DNA of 12,699 nucleotides from positions 2,683 to 15,381 of the forward strand of contig DCMG01000118.1 in assembly GCA_002321335.1 (NCBI GenBank), read 5' to 3'. The first letter of the stretch is position 1. The number at the start of each line of letters is the position of its first letter. Source of the DNA: Bacteroidales bacterium UBA1628. GTDB taxonomy: Bacteria > Bacteroidota > Bacteroidia > Bacteroidales > UBA932. The notes under the pieces were generated by a model, which ran no database searches, was not told the origin of the DNA, and was given only the letters and a program-made list of their open reading frames with translations. Positions 6,325 through 12,699 of the stretch are shown here, piece by piece. Position numbers and translations under genes: made by a program.

Positions 6325-7191
6325 ATGTTAGGAGCGATAGCAGGAGACACAATCGGAAGCTCATATGAGTTCCGAAACACCAAAGACTACAATTTCGAGC
6401 TGTTCAGACATAACAGCAACTACACAGATGACACTATCATGACAATGGCGGTCGCGAAGTGGCTGGTTGACGACCCCGAACATTCACTCCAAGTACTGGA
6501 GGACAAGATGGTTTACTACGGGCAGCAATTTCAGTGTCCGATGGGAGGGTATGGCGCAGGGTTCTGCACATGGCTGTTCCATCCAGAGTCTATTCTTGTT
6601 GACAACGTGGGCGGCCCACTTCCTTACCACTCCACAACAGGACGGCATCCATATGGTTCCTGGGGTAATGGGGCAGCAATGCGGGCAAGCGCCTGCGGCT
6701 GGTTCTTCGACACGCTTGAGGAAACGGAACGTGTGGCGGCGTTGTCCGCGGTGATCACACACGATCACCCGGAGGGCATCAAAGGAGCCCAGGCCACAGC
6801 AGCCGCAATCTGGATGGCCCGCAACGGGAAGAGCAAAAAAGAAATCAAAGAATATATCTCCGCCAAGTACGGCTACGACCTCAACCGTACCTATGAATAT
6901 CTGAACAAAACCTACGATTGGTCATCAAGTTGCCAAGGGACTGTTCCGGAGGCTGTCATAGCCTTCTTGGAATCCAATGATTTTGAGGATGCGATACGTA
7001 AAGCCGTGTCGATGGGCGGAGACAGCGACACTCTGGCATGCATCACCGGCGGAATAGCCGAAGCCTTCTACGGCGGTGTACCTGAAGAAATCAGTTCAAA
7101 GGTACTGGAGAAACTGCCTAGAGCCTTCCTCAGGATTCTCGGCTTGGTAGGTGAGAGAACTCCTTATGGAAAACTCTATTCGTCAAAATAG
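6325..7191 (+). CDS. ADP-ribosylglycohydrolase (ARH/DraG family)
   Basis: 288 residues, typical family length, no signal peptide. ARH/DraG enzymes use two magnesium ions to remove ADP-ribose from proteins or small molecules, or to cleave related ADP-ribose compounds. Visible metal-site motifs are the N-terminal GAIAGDTIGSSYE, YTDDT (residues 33-37) and the C-terminal GGDSDT with D233 and D235. GSWGNGAAMR and THDHPEG are also family hallmarks. All key acidic residues appear intact. The ATG at 6325 lies in the context GAATATG. The gene is 63 nt after the Nudix gene with no promoter seen between them, so co-transcription is likely. No ADP-ribosyltransferase is encoded nearby, so the substrate is unknown. 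Downstream it converges with pdxB (44-nt gap). Confidence 0.9.
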   Translation: MLGAIAGDTIGSSYEFRNTKDYNFELFRHNSNYTDDTIMTMAVAKWLVDDPEHSLQVLEDKMVYYGQQFQCPMGGYGAGFCTWLFHPESILVDNVGGPLPYHSTTGRHPYGSWGNGAAMRASACGWFFDTLEETERVAALSAVITHDHPEGIKGAQATAAAIWMARNGKSKKEIKEYISAKYGYDLNRTYEYLNKTYDWSSSCQGTVPEAVIAFLESNDFEDAIRKAVSMGGDSDTLACITGGIAEAFYGGVPEEISSKVLEKLPRAFLRILGLVGERTPYGKLYSSK

Positions 7192-7235
7192 CCACATCCT
7201 CACGCAAGAAGTGCCTGCTGGACACAGGTAAGCGA

Positions 7236-8282
7236 TCAGAAGATGTAAAACTCTCTGCGGTACTGATAGTTGGAGCGGAGGGACTCGAAGTTTTCGGGAG
7301 CCATGCGGAACATGAAGTCATCAGTGAATATCGGGTAGTTGTACTGGAGGACGGAGGCGACTTCACCTTGGGACTTGCCTTTCAAGTCAAGGCGTATTGA
7401 TTCAAGATCAATTATTTCGGTCTTAGGAAAGAAATCATACAAGGGTTCGATCCCGAAGAAGCGGGCGATGGCCCGGACAGCCATCATGGTGCCGTTCTGC
7501 TTGCCTTGATATGAATAACCCGCGATGTGCGGAGTGGCGATGTCCACCATATTCAGAAGCTCACGGTCGATGTTCGGCTCATTGTTCCAAGTGTCGATGA
7601 TCACCGGACCCAGTTTCGGGATAGCCCGCTTCAAGGCCGCCTCATCCACAACCTCCCCCCTGGAAGCGTTGATGAATATCGTCCCGGGCTTCATCATACC
7701 GAAAAATTCATCGTCCACCATTCCTCTCGTCGTCTCGTTCAGAGGCACATGAATGGTCACAATGTCGGCGTTGGCCAAAAGGTAGTCAAGAGAACAGAAG
7801 CCCTCCATTCCCTCCTCCGACATGCGGGGAGGATCGTTCTTCAACACCTTGAAACCAAGGGAACCTGCAACGGAATCCACCCTCCTGCCGACATTGCCTA
7901 CACCGACAATGCCCAGTTTGTCCCCTTCCAAGCGCAATGCCTTACGGGCGGCCACACCGTACAGAGCCGAGAAAACATAGTTCATCACCCCTCCGGCATT
8001 GCATCCGGCGGAGTTACGGGCTATGATGCCTTTCTCGTTACAATACGGAAGGTCGATGTGATCCATGCCGATGGTAGCCGTGGCTATGAACTTCACAGGA
8101 GTACCCTCCAACAACGCTGCGTCACACTTCGTCCTCGTCCTGATGATCAGAGCTTCAGCGTTCATGGCATCTTCATGGGAGATCGCCCGACCCTCCATAT
8201 ACTTGACATCAGCATACGGCTCCAAAACTCCCTGAATAAACGGAACCGCTTGATCGATTATGATTCTGATTTTGTTGCCCAT
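7236..8282 (-). CDS. pdxB: 4-phosphoerythronate dehydrogenase
   Basis: 348 residues of the D-isomer 2-hydroxyacid dehydrogenase fold. It oxidises 4-phospho-D-erythronate to 2-oxo-3-hydroxy-4-phosphobutanoate, the second step of the DXP-dependent pyridoxal 5'-phosphate pathway, in the cytoplasm. The NAD-binding loop is GVGNVG (127-132). The catalytic triad is visible as R208 (NASRGE), E235 (NNEPNID) and H252 (TPHIAGYS), nearly the same numbering as E. coli PdxB. The ~75-residue C-terminal extension (from about 272) agrees with the PdxB dimerisation domain and separates it from SerA or other paralogues. The ATG is at 8282 with a GGAAGAGG-like purine stretch upstream. It lies 54 nt after dciA on the same strand and is probably the last gene of recF-dciA-pdxB. 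Confidence 0.9.
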   Translation of the reverse strand: MGNKIRIIIDQAVPFIQGVLEPYADVKYMEGRAISHEDAMNAEALIIRTRTKCDAALLEGTPVKFIATATIGMDHIDLPYCNEKGIIARNSAGCNAGGVMNYVFSALYGVAARKALRLEGDKLGIVGVGNVGRRVDSVAGSLGFKVLKNDPPRMSEEGMEGFCSLDYLLANADIVTIHVPLNETTRGMVDDEFFGMMKPGTIFINASRGEVVDEAALKRAIPKLGPVIIDTWNNEPNIDRELLNMVDIATPHIAGYSYQGKQNGTMMAVRAIARFFGIEPLYDFFPKTEIIDLESIRLDLKGKSQGEVASVLQYNYPIFTDDFMFRMAPENFESLRSNYQYRREFYIF

Positions 8283-8336
8283 AACCTCTTCCGATTAAGA
8301 AACAGAATAGACTCCTGATATATTAAAGAAAGATAA

Positions 8337-8681
8337 TCATTTAAGAATCAAATCCTTGACAAACCCTACCTTGTCGTAGTCCTTGACAAACAACTCATCC
8401 TTCTCCAAAAAACTGTTCATCGCCTGGATCAACGCCGGCTTCTGGAACTCCAGATGGCTGCGAAGCATCGAGGACGACATCGTGACATAAAGTTTCCCGT
8501 CCCGGTAGAACTTCCGAAGCGTCTGGGCCGACACACCAGAGACAGCGTCCCAAGCCGCGAAAACCCGCTGCGTGTTGAGTCCGGCACTCAATTTCAAAGC
8601 CCTGATGTACAACGGGATAAGTTGATCCATCCCCAAAGCCTCCTTGCGGGGCGTACCCTTGATCTTTTTGAACTCAGCCAT
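8337..8681 (-). CDS. dciA: DciA-like DUF721 protein (helicase loader family)
   Basis: A 114-residue DUF721 protein. DciA is the replicative helicase (DnaB) operator in bacteria that lack DnaC/DnaI. The family pattern is visible: an N-terminal basic segment, then W-D-A-V-S-G, TLRKFYRDGKLYVTMSSSMLRSHLEFQKPAL and a C-terminal helix. The frame opens with TTG at 8687, but ATG at 8681 is preferred; it lies 2 nt beyond the recF stop, so the two are almost certainly translated from one message. The recF neighbour fits a replication role. The family assignment is good, and the symbol is by homology to DUF721/DciA. Confidence 0.82.
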   Translation of the reverse strand: MAEFKKIKGTPRKEALGMDQLIPLYIRALKLSAGLNTQRVFAAWDAVSGVSAQTLRKFYRDGKLYVTMSSSMLRSHLEFQKPALIQAMNSFLEKDELFVKDYDKVGFVKDLILK

Positions 8682-8683
8682 CG

Positions 8684-9781
8684 TCAAATCTCCCGGAACT
8701 CCCCTCCCACAGCCTCGAAATAAGCCCTGTCGGCGGTCAGACCATCCACGATTCCCGACATCCTGACCTTGTTGCTGTCAGTTATGAATATCTGACCGAA
8801 GTCACTTCCTGCGACCATTCCCAGCAGATTGGAGATCCTGCTCATGTCCAGCTTGTCGAACACATCGTCAAGAAGCAGCATCGGAGGAAATCCGTACCTG
8901 CGCTTCATCAGCTCGTATTGGGCGAACTTCAGCGAGACCAAGAACGACTTCTGCTGCCCCTGCGAGCCGCAGCGCCGGATCGGGAACCCGTTCATCTCGA
9001 AGAGGAAATCATCCCTTTGAATCCCTGCTGTAGTGTACTTGAATATCCTGTCCTTCTCCCGGGATGCCTTCAGCAGCTCCATCAACGAGCCCTTCTTCAA
9101 ATCTGATTTATAGTCAATGGACACTGTCTCACGGCCCCCGGAAAGCGTGGCGTAATGTTCGGCCACCAACGGCAGGAGATTCTTGACAAAAGCGTCTCTC
9201 TTGCCGTGGATCACACCGGCATATTCATTCATCCTTTCGTCGAACACGTCCAGGAGCGACTCATCGAATGTGCCGTCCTTCAGCATCCTGTTGCGTTGGA
9301 AAAGGAGGCGGTTGTACTGCTGCATCGCGGCGAGATATTCCCTGTCCATCTGCGACAGCACCGAATTGACGAACCTGCGCCTGTCGTCGCCGCTCTCGCT
9401 CACGAGGGAAGTGTCTGACGGAGAGACCATAACTATCGGCAGCACCCCGATGTGCTCAGAGATTTTTGAATATGCCTTGTCGTCCCTCCTCACCTTCTTC
9501 TCGCCCTTCCCGTCCACCTGCACCGAGAACCGCGCGTCCGGTCCCATATTCATTGAATATGTCCCTGAGACAGCGAATGTGTCCGTGCCGTGCCGGAAGT
9601 TGAATCTGTCCGACGAGGCGAACGCGCTCTTTGTCATCGAAAGATACCAGACCGCATCCATAAGATTTGTCTTCCCCTCCCCGTTATTGCCTGATATGCA
9701 ATTGATGTTGGGAGAGAAATACAATTCCTGAAACGCTATGTTCCTGAAATTCTGGACGACTATTTTCTTCAGCGCCGGCAT
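8684..9781 (-). CDS. recF: DNA replication and repair protein RecF
   Basis: 365 residues from the preferred ATG at 9781 (MPALKKIVVQNFRN, the usual RecF opening). An in-frame ATG at 9820 would add 13 residues that do not look family-like. RecF is an SMC-like ABC ATPase that binds single-/double-strand DNA junctions and, with RecO/RecR, helps load RecA at gaps. Motifs: Walker A GNNGEGKT (about 31-38), RRRFVN block, signature SQGQQKSFLVSLKFA and Walker B MLLLDDVFDKLD with a D-loop. The length is normal. Its stop overlaps the region of the dciA start. It is the first gene of the minus-strand run and is divergent from the TPR gene. Here recF is not beside dnaA, dnaN or gyrB within the window. Confidence 0.93.
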   Translation of the reverse strand: MPALKKIVVQNFRNIAFQELYFSPNINCISGNNGEGKTNLMDAVWYLSMTKSAFASSDRFNFRHGTDTFAVSGTYSMNMGPDARFSVQVDGKGEKKVRRDDKAYSKISEHIGVLPIVMVSPSDTSLVSESGDDRRRFVNSVLSQMDREYLAAMQQYNRLLFQRNRMLKDGTFDESLLDVFDERMNEYAGVIHGKRDAFVKNLLPLVAEHYATLSGGRETVSIDYKSDLKKGSLMELLKASREKDRIFKYTTAGIQRDDFLFEMNGFPIRRCGSQGQQKSFLVSLKFAQYELMKRRYGFPPMLLLDDVFDKLDMSRISNLLGMVAGSDFGQIFITDSNKVRMSGIVDGLTADRAYFEAVGGEFREI

Positions 9782-9881
9782 CCTGTCTTCATTCTGAACA
9801 ATGTGACCGTCAAAACACAACCTGCGTCATCCTAAGGAATCTAAATCCCAAGCGACTTGTGGTTTTGCCGTTTACTGAAGA

Positions 9882-9889
9882 CAAAGATA
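9882..9889 (-). promoter_or_regulatory. Candidate recF promoter -7 box
   Basis: The minus strand reads TATCTTTG at 9889-9882, an exact TAnnTTTG match. No clear TTG was seen at the expected -33 distance, so the promoter is only probable. It would give a leader of roughly 90 nt to the ATG at 9781. Confidence 0.5.
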
Positions 9890-9926
9890 GTCATTTTCAT
9901 GGAAAACGAGATAGGGCTTCCAATAA

Positions 9927-9957
9927 TTGCAGGATTAAACATTTTTTCCTATTTTTG
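9927..9957 (+). promoter_or_regulatory. Bacteroidetes-type promoter of the TPR/yebC genes
   Basis: -33 TTG at 9927-9929, 20-nt spacer and -7 TATTTTTG at 9950-9957. The predicted start is about 30 nt before the ATG at 9996. It is divergent from the recF promoter, with about 40 nt between the -7 box pairs. Confidence 0.72.
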
Positions 9958-9995
9958 CGGACTATTATTCGATAATAACAAAAAATTTATAGAAA

Positions 9996-10688
9996 ATGGC
10001 AAAGCAAGATGCAATTTTAAAGGAGCAAGAGCAAGAGCGTGAGGAAAAGGTCATCGAGACCGTGTCCAAGACCGACCAGTTCTTCCGTGAGAACAAAAAG
10101 ACAATCTATGGCATTCTGATCGCCCTCGTGGTGATCGCTGCTGTTCTGGTCGCCTACCAGAAATTTTACGTGCAGCCTAAGAGCGACGAGGCTGCCGCCC
10201 AGATGATCCAGGCTGAGGCCAACTTCCGCAACGGAGAGTTCGAACTTGCCCTCAACGGTGACGGCAACGTGCTTGGTTTCTCTCAGATCATCGATGATTT
10301 CGGAGCCAAGGGTGGCAAGGATGTTTATTTCTATGCCGGTGTCTGCGAGCTCCAGCTCGGGAACTATCAGGAGGCAATAAACTACCTTAAGAAGTACAAC
10401 GGTAAGGATGCGATCCTTTCAGCCCGCGCCACCGGATGCATCGGAGACGCCTATGTCGGTCTTGAGAAGTACAGCGAGGCTCTCGGATATTTCGAGAAGG
10501 CCGCCGCCACAGCCGACAATGCGTTTGCCGCCGGTTACCTTCTGAAAGCGGGAGTTACCTGCGAGGAACTCGGTGACAACGCCAAGGCTCTCACATTCTA
10601 TAAGAAGATCAAGGATCAGTATCCTCAGTCAATCGAAGGCTACGACATCGACAAGTACATCACCCGCATCGAAAACCAGACCAAATAA
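9996..10688 (+). CDS. Membrane-anchored tetratricopeptide-repeat protein
   Basis: 230 residues. A charged N-terminal segment rich in Glu, Lys and Gln (1-35) precedes a single transmembrane helix at about 37-54 (IYGILIALVVIAAVLVAY). A large C-terminal part holds about three TPR-like helix pairs, near 109-140, 143-172 and 180-210 (GNYQEAINYLKKY, EKYSEALGYFEKA and GDNAKALTFYKKI). The topology resembles YfgM-type proteins, with a cytoplasmic N-terminus and the TPR domain outside the inner membrane; TPR domains bind partner proteins. The ATG at 9996 follows an A-rich leader without Shine-Dalgarno, as is common in Bacteroidetes. yebC follows after 5 nt. The partner and precise role are unknown. Confidence 0.82.
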   Translation: MAKQDAILKEQEQEREEKVIETVSKTDQFFRENKKTIYGILIALVVIAAVLVAYQKFYVQPKSDEAAAQMIQAEANFRNGEFELALNGDGNVLGFSQIIDDFGAKGGKDVYFYAGVCELQLGNYQEAINYLKKYNGKDAILSARATGCIGDAYVGLEKYSEALGYFEKAAATADNAFAAGYLLKAGVTCEELGDNAKALTFYKKIKDQYPQSIEGYDIDKYITRIENQTK

Positions 10689-10693
10689 GGAAT

Positions 10694-11446
10694 ATGGGAA
10701 GAGCGTTTGAATTCAGAAAGGAAAGGAAACTCAAGAGGTGGGGTCACATGGCGAAGACCTTCACCAAGATCGGCAAGGAAATCACCATCGCGGTAAAGCA
10801 AGGCGGACCTGACGTTGTCGGCAACTCCAGACTCAGAGCCCTCATGGCCGAGGCCAGGAGCGAGAATATGCCTAAGGACAATGTCGAGAAGGCCATCAAG
10901 AGAGCGTTGGAAAAGAATCAGGGCGACTTCAAGGAGGTTGTGTTCGAGGGTTATGGTCCTCACGGAATCGCGTACCTCGTCGAAACGGCGACCGACAACA
11001 ACACCCGTACCGTGGCCAATGTGAGAAGCTACTTCACCAAGTGCGGCGGTTCTCTCGGCACAAGCGGCAGCGTAAGTTTCATGTTCGACCATAAATGCGT
11101 TTTCCGCATCAAGTATAAGGAAGGGATGGACATCGATGAGCTCCAGCTCGCCTTGTGCGACTGCGATGATGACCCTGAAGTGTTCATCGAAGAGCAGGAG
11201 GACAAGGACGGGGAGATCACAAAGGATGTTGTGATCTACGGTGCATACGAGTCTTACGGCGCTATCCAGAAATACATCGAGGATAACGGGTACGAACTCA
11301 TCTCCGGAGGATTCGAGAGAATCCCTAACGTGGATCTCAAGGATGTCACACCTGAGCAGCGTGAGACTCTTGACAAGCTCACCGGACTCCTTGAGGACGA
11401 TGACGATGTCACAAATGTTTACAGCACGCTAAAACCGGCTGAGTAA
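10694..11446 (+). CDS. yebC: YebC/PmpR/TACO1-family protein
   Basis: 250 residues matching the YebC family along its length: GRAFEFRKERKLKRWGHMAKTFTKIGKEI at the N-terminus, GNSRLRALMAEARSENMPKDNVEKAIKRA, then EGYGPHGIAYLVETATDNNTRTVANVR and the GGSLGTSGSVSFMF block. The acidic C-terminal region ends the third domain. The family was long annotated as a transcriptional regulator; more recent work on YebC and mitochondrial TACO1 supports a ribosome-associated role in relieving stalls at proline-rich stretches. It is cytoplasmic. The ATG at 10694 lies in the context GAATATG, 5 nt after the TPR stop, so the two genes form an operon ended by the terminator at 11461. Confidence 0.94.
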   Translation: MGRAFEFRKERKLKRWGHMAKTFTKIGKEITIAVKQGGPDVVGNSRLRALMAEARSENMPKDNVEKAIKRALEKNQGDFKEVVFEGYGPHGIAYLVETATDNNTRTVANVRSYFTKCGGSLGTSGSVSFMFDHKCVFRIKYKEGMDIDELQLALCDCDDDPEVFIEEQEDKDGEITKDVVIYGAYESYGAIQKYIEDNGYELISGGFERIPNVDLKDVTPEQRETLDKLTGLLEDDDDVTNVYSTLKPAE

Positions 11447-11460
11447 TGTTTTCACCCTAT

Positions 11461-11496
11461 AAAAGAAGCTCCTCGGATTGAGGGGCTTCTTTTTTT
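11461..11496 (+). terminator. Rho-independent terminator after yebC
   Basis: A 14-bp stem (11461-11474 with 11480-11493, one G-T wobble) with a 5-nt loop GGATT leads into a T-run at 11490-11496. The A-run at the left foot gives it some bidirectional character. Confidence 0.92.
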
Positions 11497-11557
11497 ATAT
11501 TCAGAAATCAGCATTTTACCACTAGTGACGGAATTTTACGATTTTGCGGGCAGGAAT

Positions 11558-11588
11558 TTTGAATGAATGGGGATTCTTGATAAATTTG
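11558..11588 (+). promoter_or_regulatory. Bacteroidetes-type promoter of the carboxylase gene
   Basis: -33 TTTG at 11558-11561, 19-nt spacer and -7 TAAATTTG at 11581-11588. The predicted start near 11595 leaves a leader of about 26 nt. A direct repeat GGAATTTT (11530-11537 and 11553-11560) sits at and just upstream of the -33 box; its meaning is unclear. Confidence 0.78.
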
Positions 11589-11620
11589 TGATTCTGAAAA
11601 TTTGACTAAAGTAACAAAAT

Positions 11621-12699
11621 ATGAGCATCCAGCAGGATAACATCAAGAAACTGGTCGAGCGCAGAGCCGCGGCCAGGATGGGCGGAGGCCAGAAAAGGAT
11701 CGATGCCCAGCACGAGAAAGGCAAGTTGACAGCGAGGGAACGCCTCGCACTGCTGCTTGACGAAGGAAGTTTCGAGGAATTCGATATGTTTGTCCGTCAC
11801 CGCTGCACGAACTTCGGAATGGAAAAGCAGCACTTTGACGGAGACGGAGTAGTCACCGGTCAAGGCACAATTGACGGTCGTTTGGTTTATGTGGCGGCCC
11901 AAGACTTCACTGTCTCAGGAGGTTCTCTGTCAAAAACAATGGCGGAGAAGATCTGCAAGGCGATGGATCTGGCGACCCGCAACGGTGCGCCATTCATCTG
12001 CCTCAACGACTCCGGCGGAGCGAGAATCCAAGAAGGAGTCGATGCGCTTGCGGGCTATGGAGAAATATTCGAAAGGAATATCCTTGCATCGGGAGTCATC
12101 CCGCAGATTTCAGGAATATTCGGTCCTTGCGCCGGTGGCGCTGTTTACTCCCCTGCCCTGACTGACTTCACCGTTATGGTCAAGAACACATCCTACATGT
12201 TCCTCACCGGTCCGGCTGTCGTGAAGAGCGTCCTCGGAGAGGTTGTCTCGCAGGAGGAACTCGGAGGAGCCAGTGTGCACGCTTCAAAGAGCGGTGTCGC
12301 TCACTTCGCAGCCGATAACGAACAGGAAGGAATCAACACGATTAAGGAACTCCTCAGCTACATTCCTCAGAACAACATGGAAGAGGCTCCAAGGGTTCCG
12401 ACCAATGATCCGGTCAGCAGGGTTGATGACTCTCTGAACGAGATCATCCCGGACAACCCTAATCAGGCCTACGACATGTACAAAGTCATCACGAGCATCG
12501 TGGATGACGGGAAGTTCTTCGAAATCCACAAGGAGTTCGCCAAGAACATCATAGTGGGATTCGCACACATGAACGGCCGCAGTGTCGGCATCGTGGCGAA
12601 CCAGCCTAAGATGCTCGCCGGGGTGCTGGACATCAACGCCTCACGCAAGGGTGCCCGTTTCGTGCGCTTCTGCGATGCGTTCAACATCCCGATCGTCTC
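11621..12699 (+). CDS. Acyl-CoA carboxylase beta / methylmalonyl-CoA decarboxylase alpha subunit (3' truncated)
   Basis: The first 359 codons of a carboxyltransferase usually about 510-520 residues long; the frame is still open at the window edge. Family blocks: GKLTARERLALLLDEGSF (34-51), the oxyanion-hole loop NDSGGARIQEGVDAL (129-143), FGPCAGGAVYSPALTDF (167-183) and MFLTGPAVVKSVLGE (193-207). The enzyme moves a carboxyl group between biotin and an acyl-CoA, most likely propionyl/methylmalonyl-CoA. In propionate-forming Bacteroidales this subunit often works in a sodium-pumping methylmalonyl-CoA decarboxylase, or as propionyl-CoA carboxylase. The two cannot be separated without the downstream genes (small subunits, biotin carrier, membrane beta subunit). 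It has its own promoter. The ATG at 11621 fits the leader and the usual N-terminus. Confidence 0.9.
   Translation, partial: MSIQQDNIKKLVERRAAARMGGGQKRIDAQHEKGKLTARERLALLLDEGSFEEFDMFVRHRCTNFGMEKQHFDGDGVVTGQGTIDGRLVYVAAQDFTVSGGSLSKTMAEKICKAMDLATRNGAPFICLNDSGGARIQEGVDALAGYGEIFERNILASGVIPQISGIFGPCAGGAVYSPALTDFTVMVKNTSYMFLTGPAVVKSVLGEVVSQEELGGASVHASKSGVAHFAADNEQEGINTIKELLSYIPQNNMEEAPRVPTNDPVSRVDDSLNEIIPDNPNQAYDMYKVITSIVDDGKFFEIHKEFAKNIIVGFAHMNGRSVGIVANQPKMLAGVLDINASRKGARFVRFCDAFNIPIV

Noticed and set aside
7211..7229. Small hairpin between the convergent ARH and pdxB genes
   Set aside because: Only about 4-6 bp with a wobble and no T-run on either strand, so not called as a terminator.
7527..8318. 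263-codon open frame on the plus strand
   Set aside because: Antisense shadow of pdxB, whose catalytic residues and length are normal; no domain recognised in the shadow.
8328..8336. TATCTTTC on the minus strand upstream of pdxB
   Set aside because: It lacks the final G of TAnnTTTG, and the nearest TTTG is only about 13 nt away, too close for a -33 element.
9183..9731. 182-codon open frame on the plus strand
   Set aside because: Antisense shadow of recF; no promoter box or recognisable fold.
9857..10042. 61-codon open frame across the divergent promoter region
   Set aside because: It runs over the recF and TPR promoter boxes and into the TPR gene in another frame.
1..11446. Functional link between the DHS-like gene and yebC through polyproline stalling
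   Set aside because: Hypusinated eIF5A and YebC both act on stalls, but bacteria lack eIF5A and the genes are about 10 kb apart in different transcription units.
364..12121. GAATAT as a chromosome-polarity signal (KOPS-like)
   Set aside because: Counts on the two strands are nearly equal (23 and 20), so no orientation bias supports a segregation-type signal within this window.
1..12699. CRISPR arrays, tRNA/rRNA genes, transposases or phage genes
   Set aside because: No regular spaced repeats, cloverleaf-like segments, transposase or integrase motifs were seen on reading both strands.

Overview
The window reads as a chromosomal segment of a Bacteroidales-type bacterium with roughly balanced G+C. 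The main evidence is the promoter pattern: -7 boxes of the form TAnnTTTG preceded by TTG/TTTG about 18-20 nt upstream occur before the ABC-transporter gene, the Nudix gene, the TPR gene and the carboxylase gene. Further support comes from GIN-domain (DUF2807) envelope proteins, a recF-dciA (DUF721) pair and a carboxyltransferase of the propionate/methylmalonyl type. Family or genus cannot be fixed from the sequence alone. Both edge genes are cut by the window.

Layout: (1) 1-949: 3' part of a deoxyhypusine-synthase-like gene with a strong terminator. (2) 1037-5183: a sensor-less AraC-type regulator, then a probable operon of ABC ATPase, six-TM permease, short YtrA-type GntR regulator and two tandem secreted GIN-domain proteins (one lipoprotein). 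A palindrome AGTGTA-N12-TACACT sits on the start site of the ATPase promoter and is the likely operator of the GntR protein. (3) 5184-5565: a 382-nt gap with a perfect 16-bp inverted repeat and a promoter flanked by two related palindromes. (4) 5566-7191: a NrtR-like Nudix/winged-helix protein and an ADP-ribosylglycohydrolase, which look like an ADP-ribose module. (5) 7236-9781, minus strand: recF, dciA, pdxB. (6) 9996-11496: membrane-anchored TPR protein and YebC with a strong terminator. (7) 11558-12699: promoter and first 359 codons of an acyl-CoA carboxylase / methylmalonyl-CoA decarboxylase carboxyltransferase subunit.

Most genes are housekeeping or belong to known families. The signals that the gene list does not explain are: (a) the hexamer GAATAT is about eight-fold over-represented on both strands, in all reading frames, in gaps, in both arms of the perfect hairpin and directly at several start codons; (b) two well-placed candidate operators each lie next to the regulator that could bind them; (c) the deoxyhypusine-synthase homologue keeps the catalytic lysine but has lost most of the spermidine pocket; (d) the two GIN proteins carry matched seven-step glycine ladders, one acidic (GSGD) and one partly basic (GAGK).
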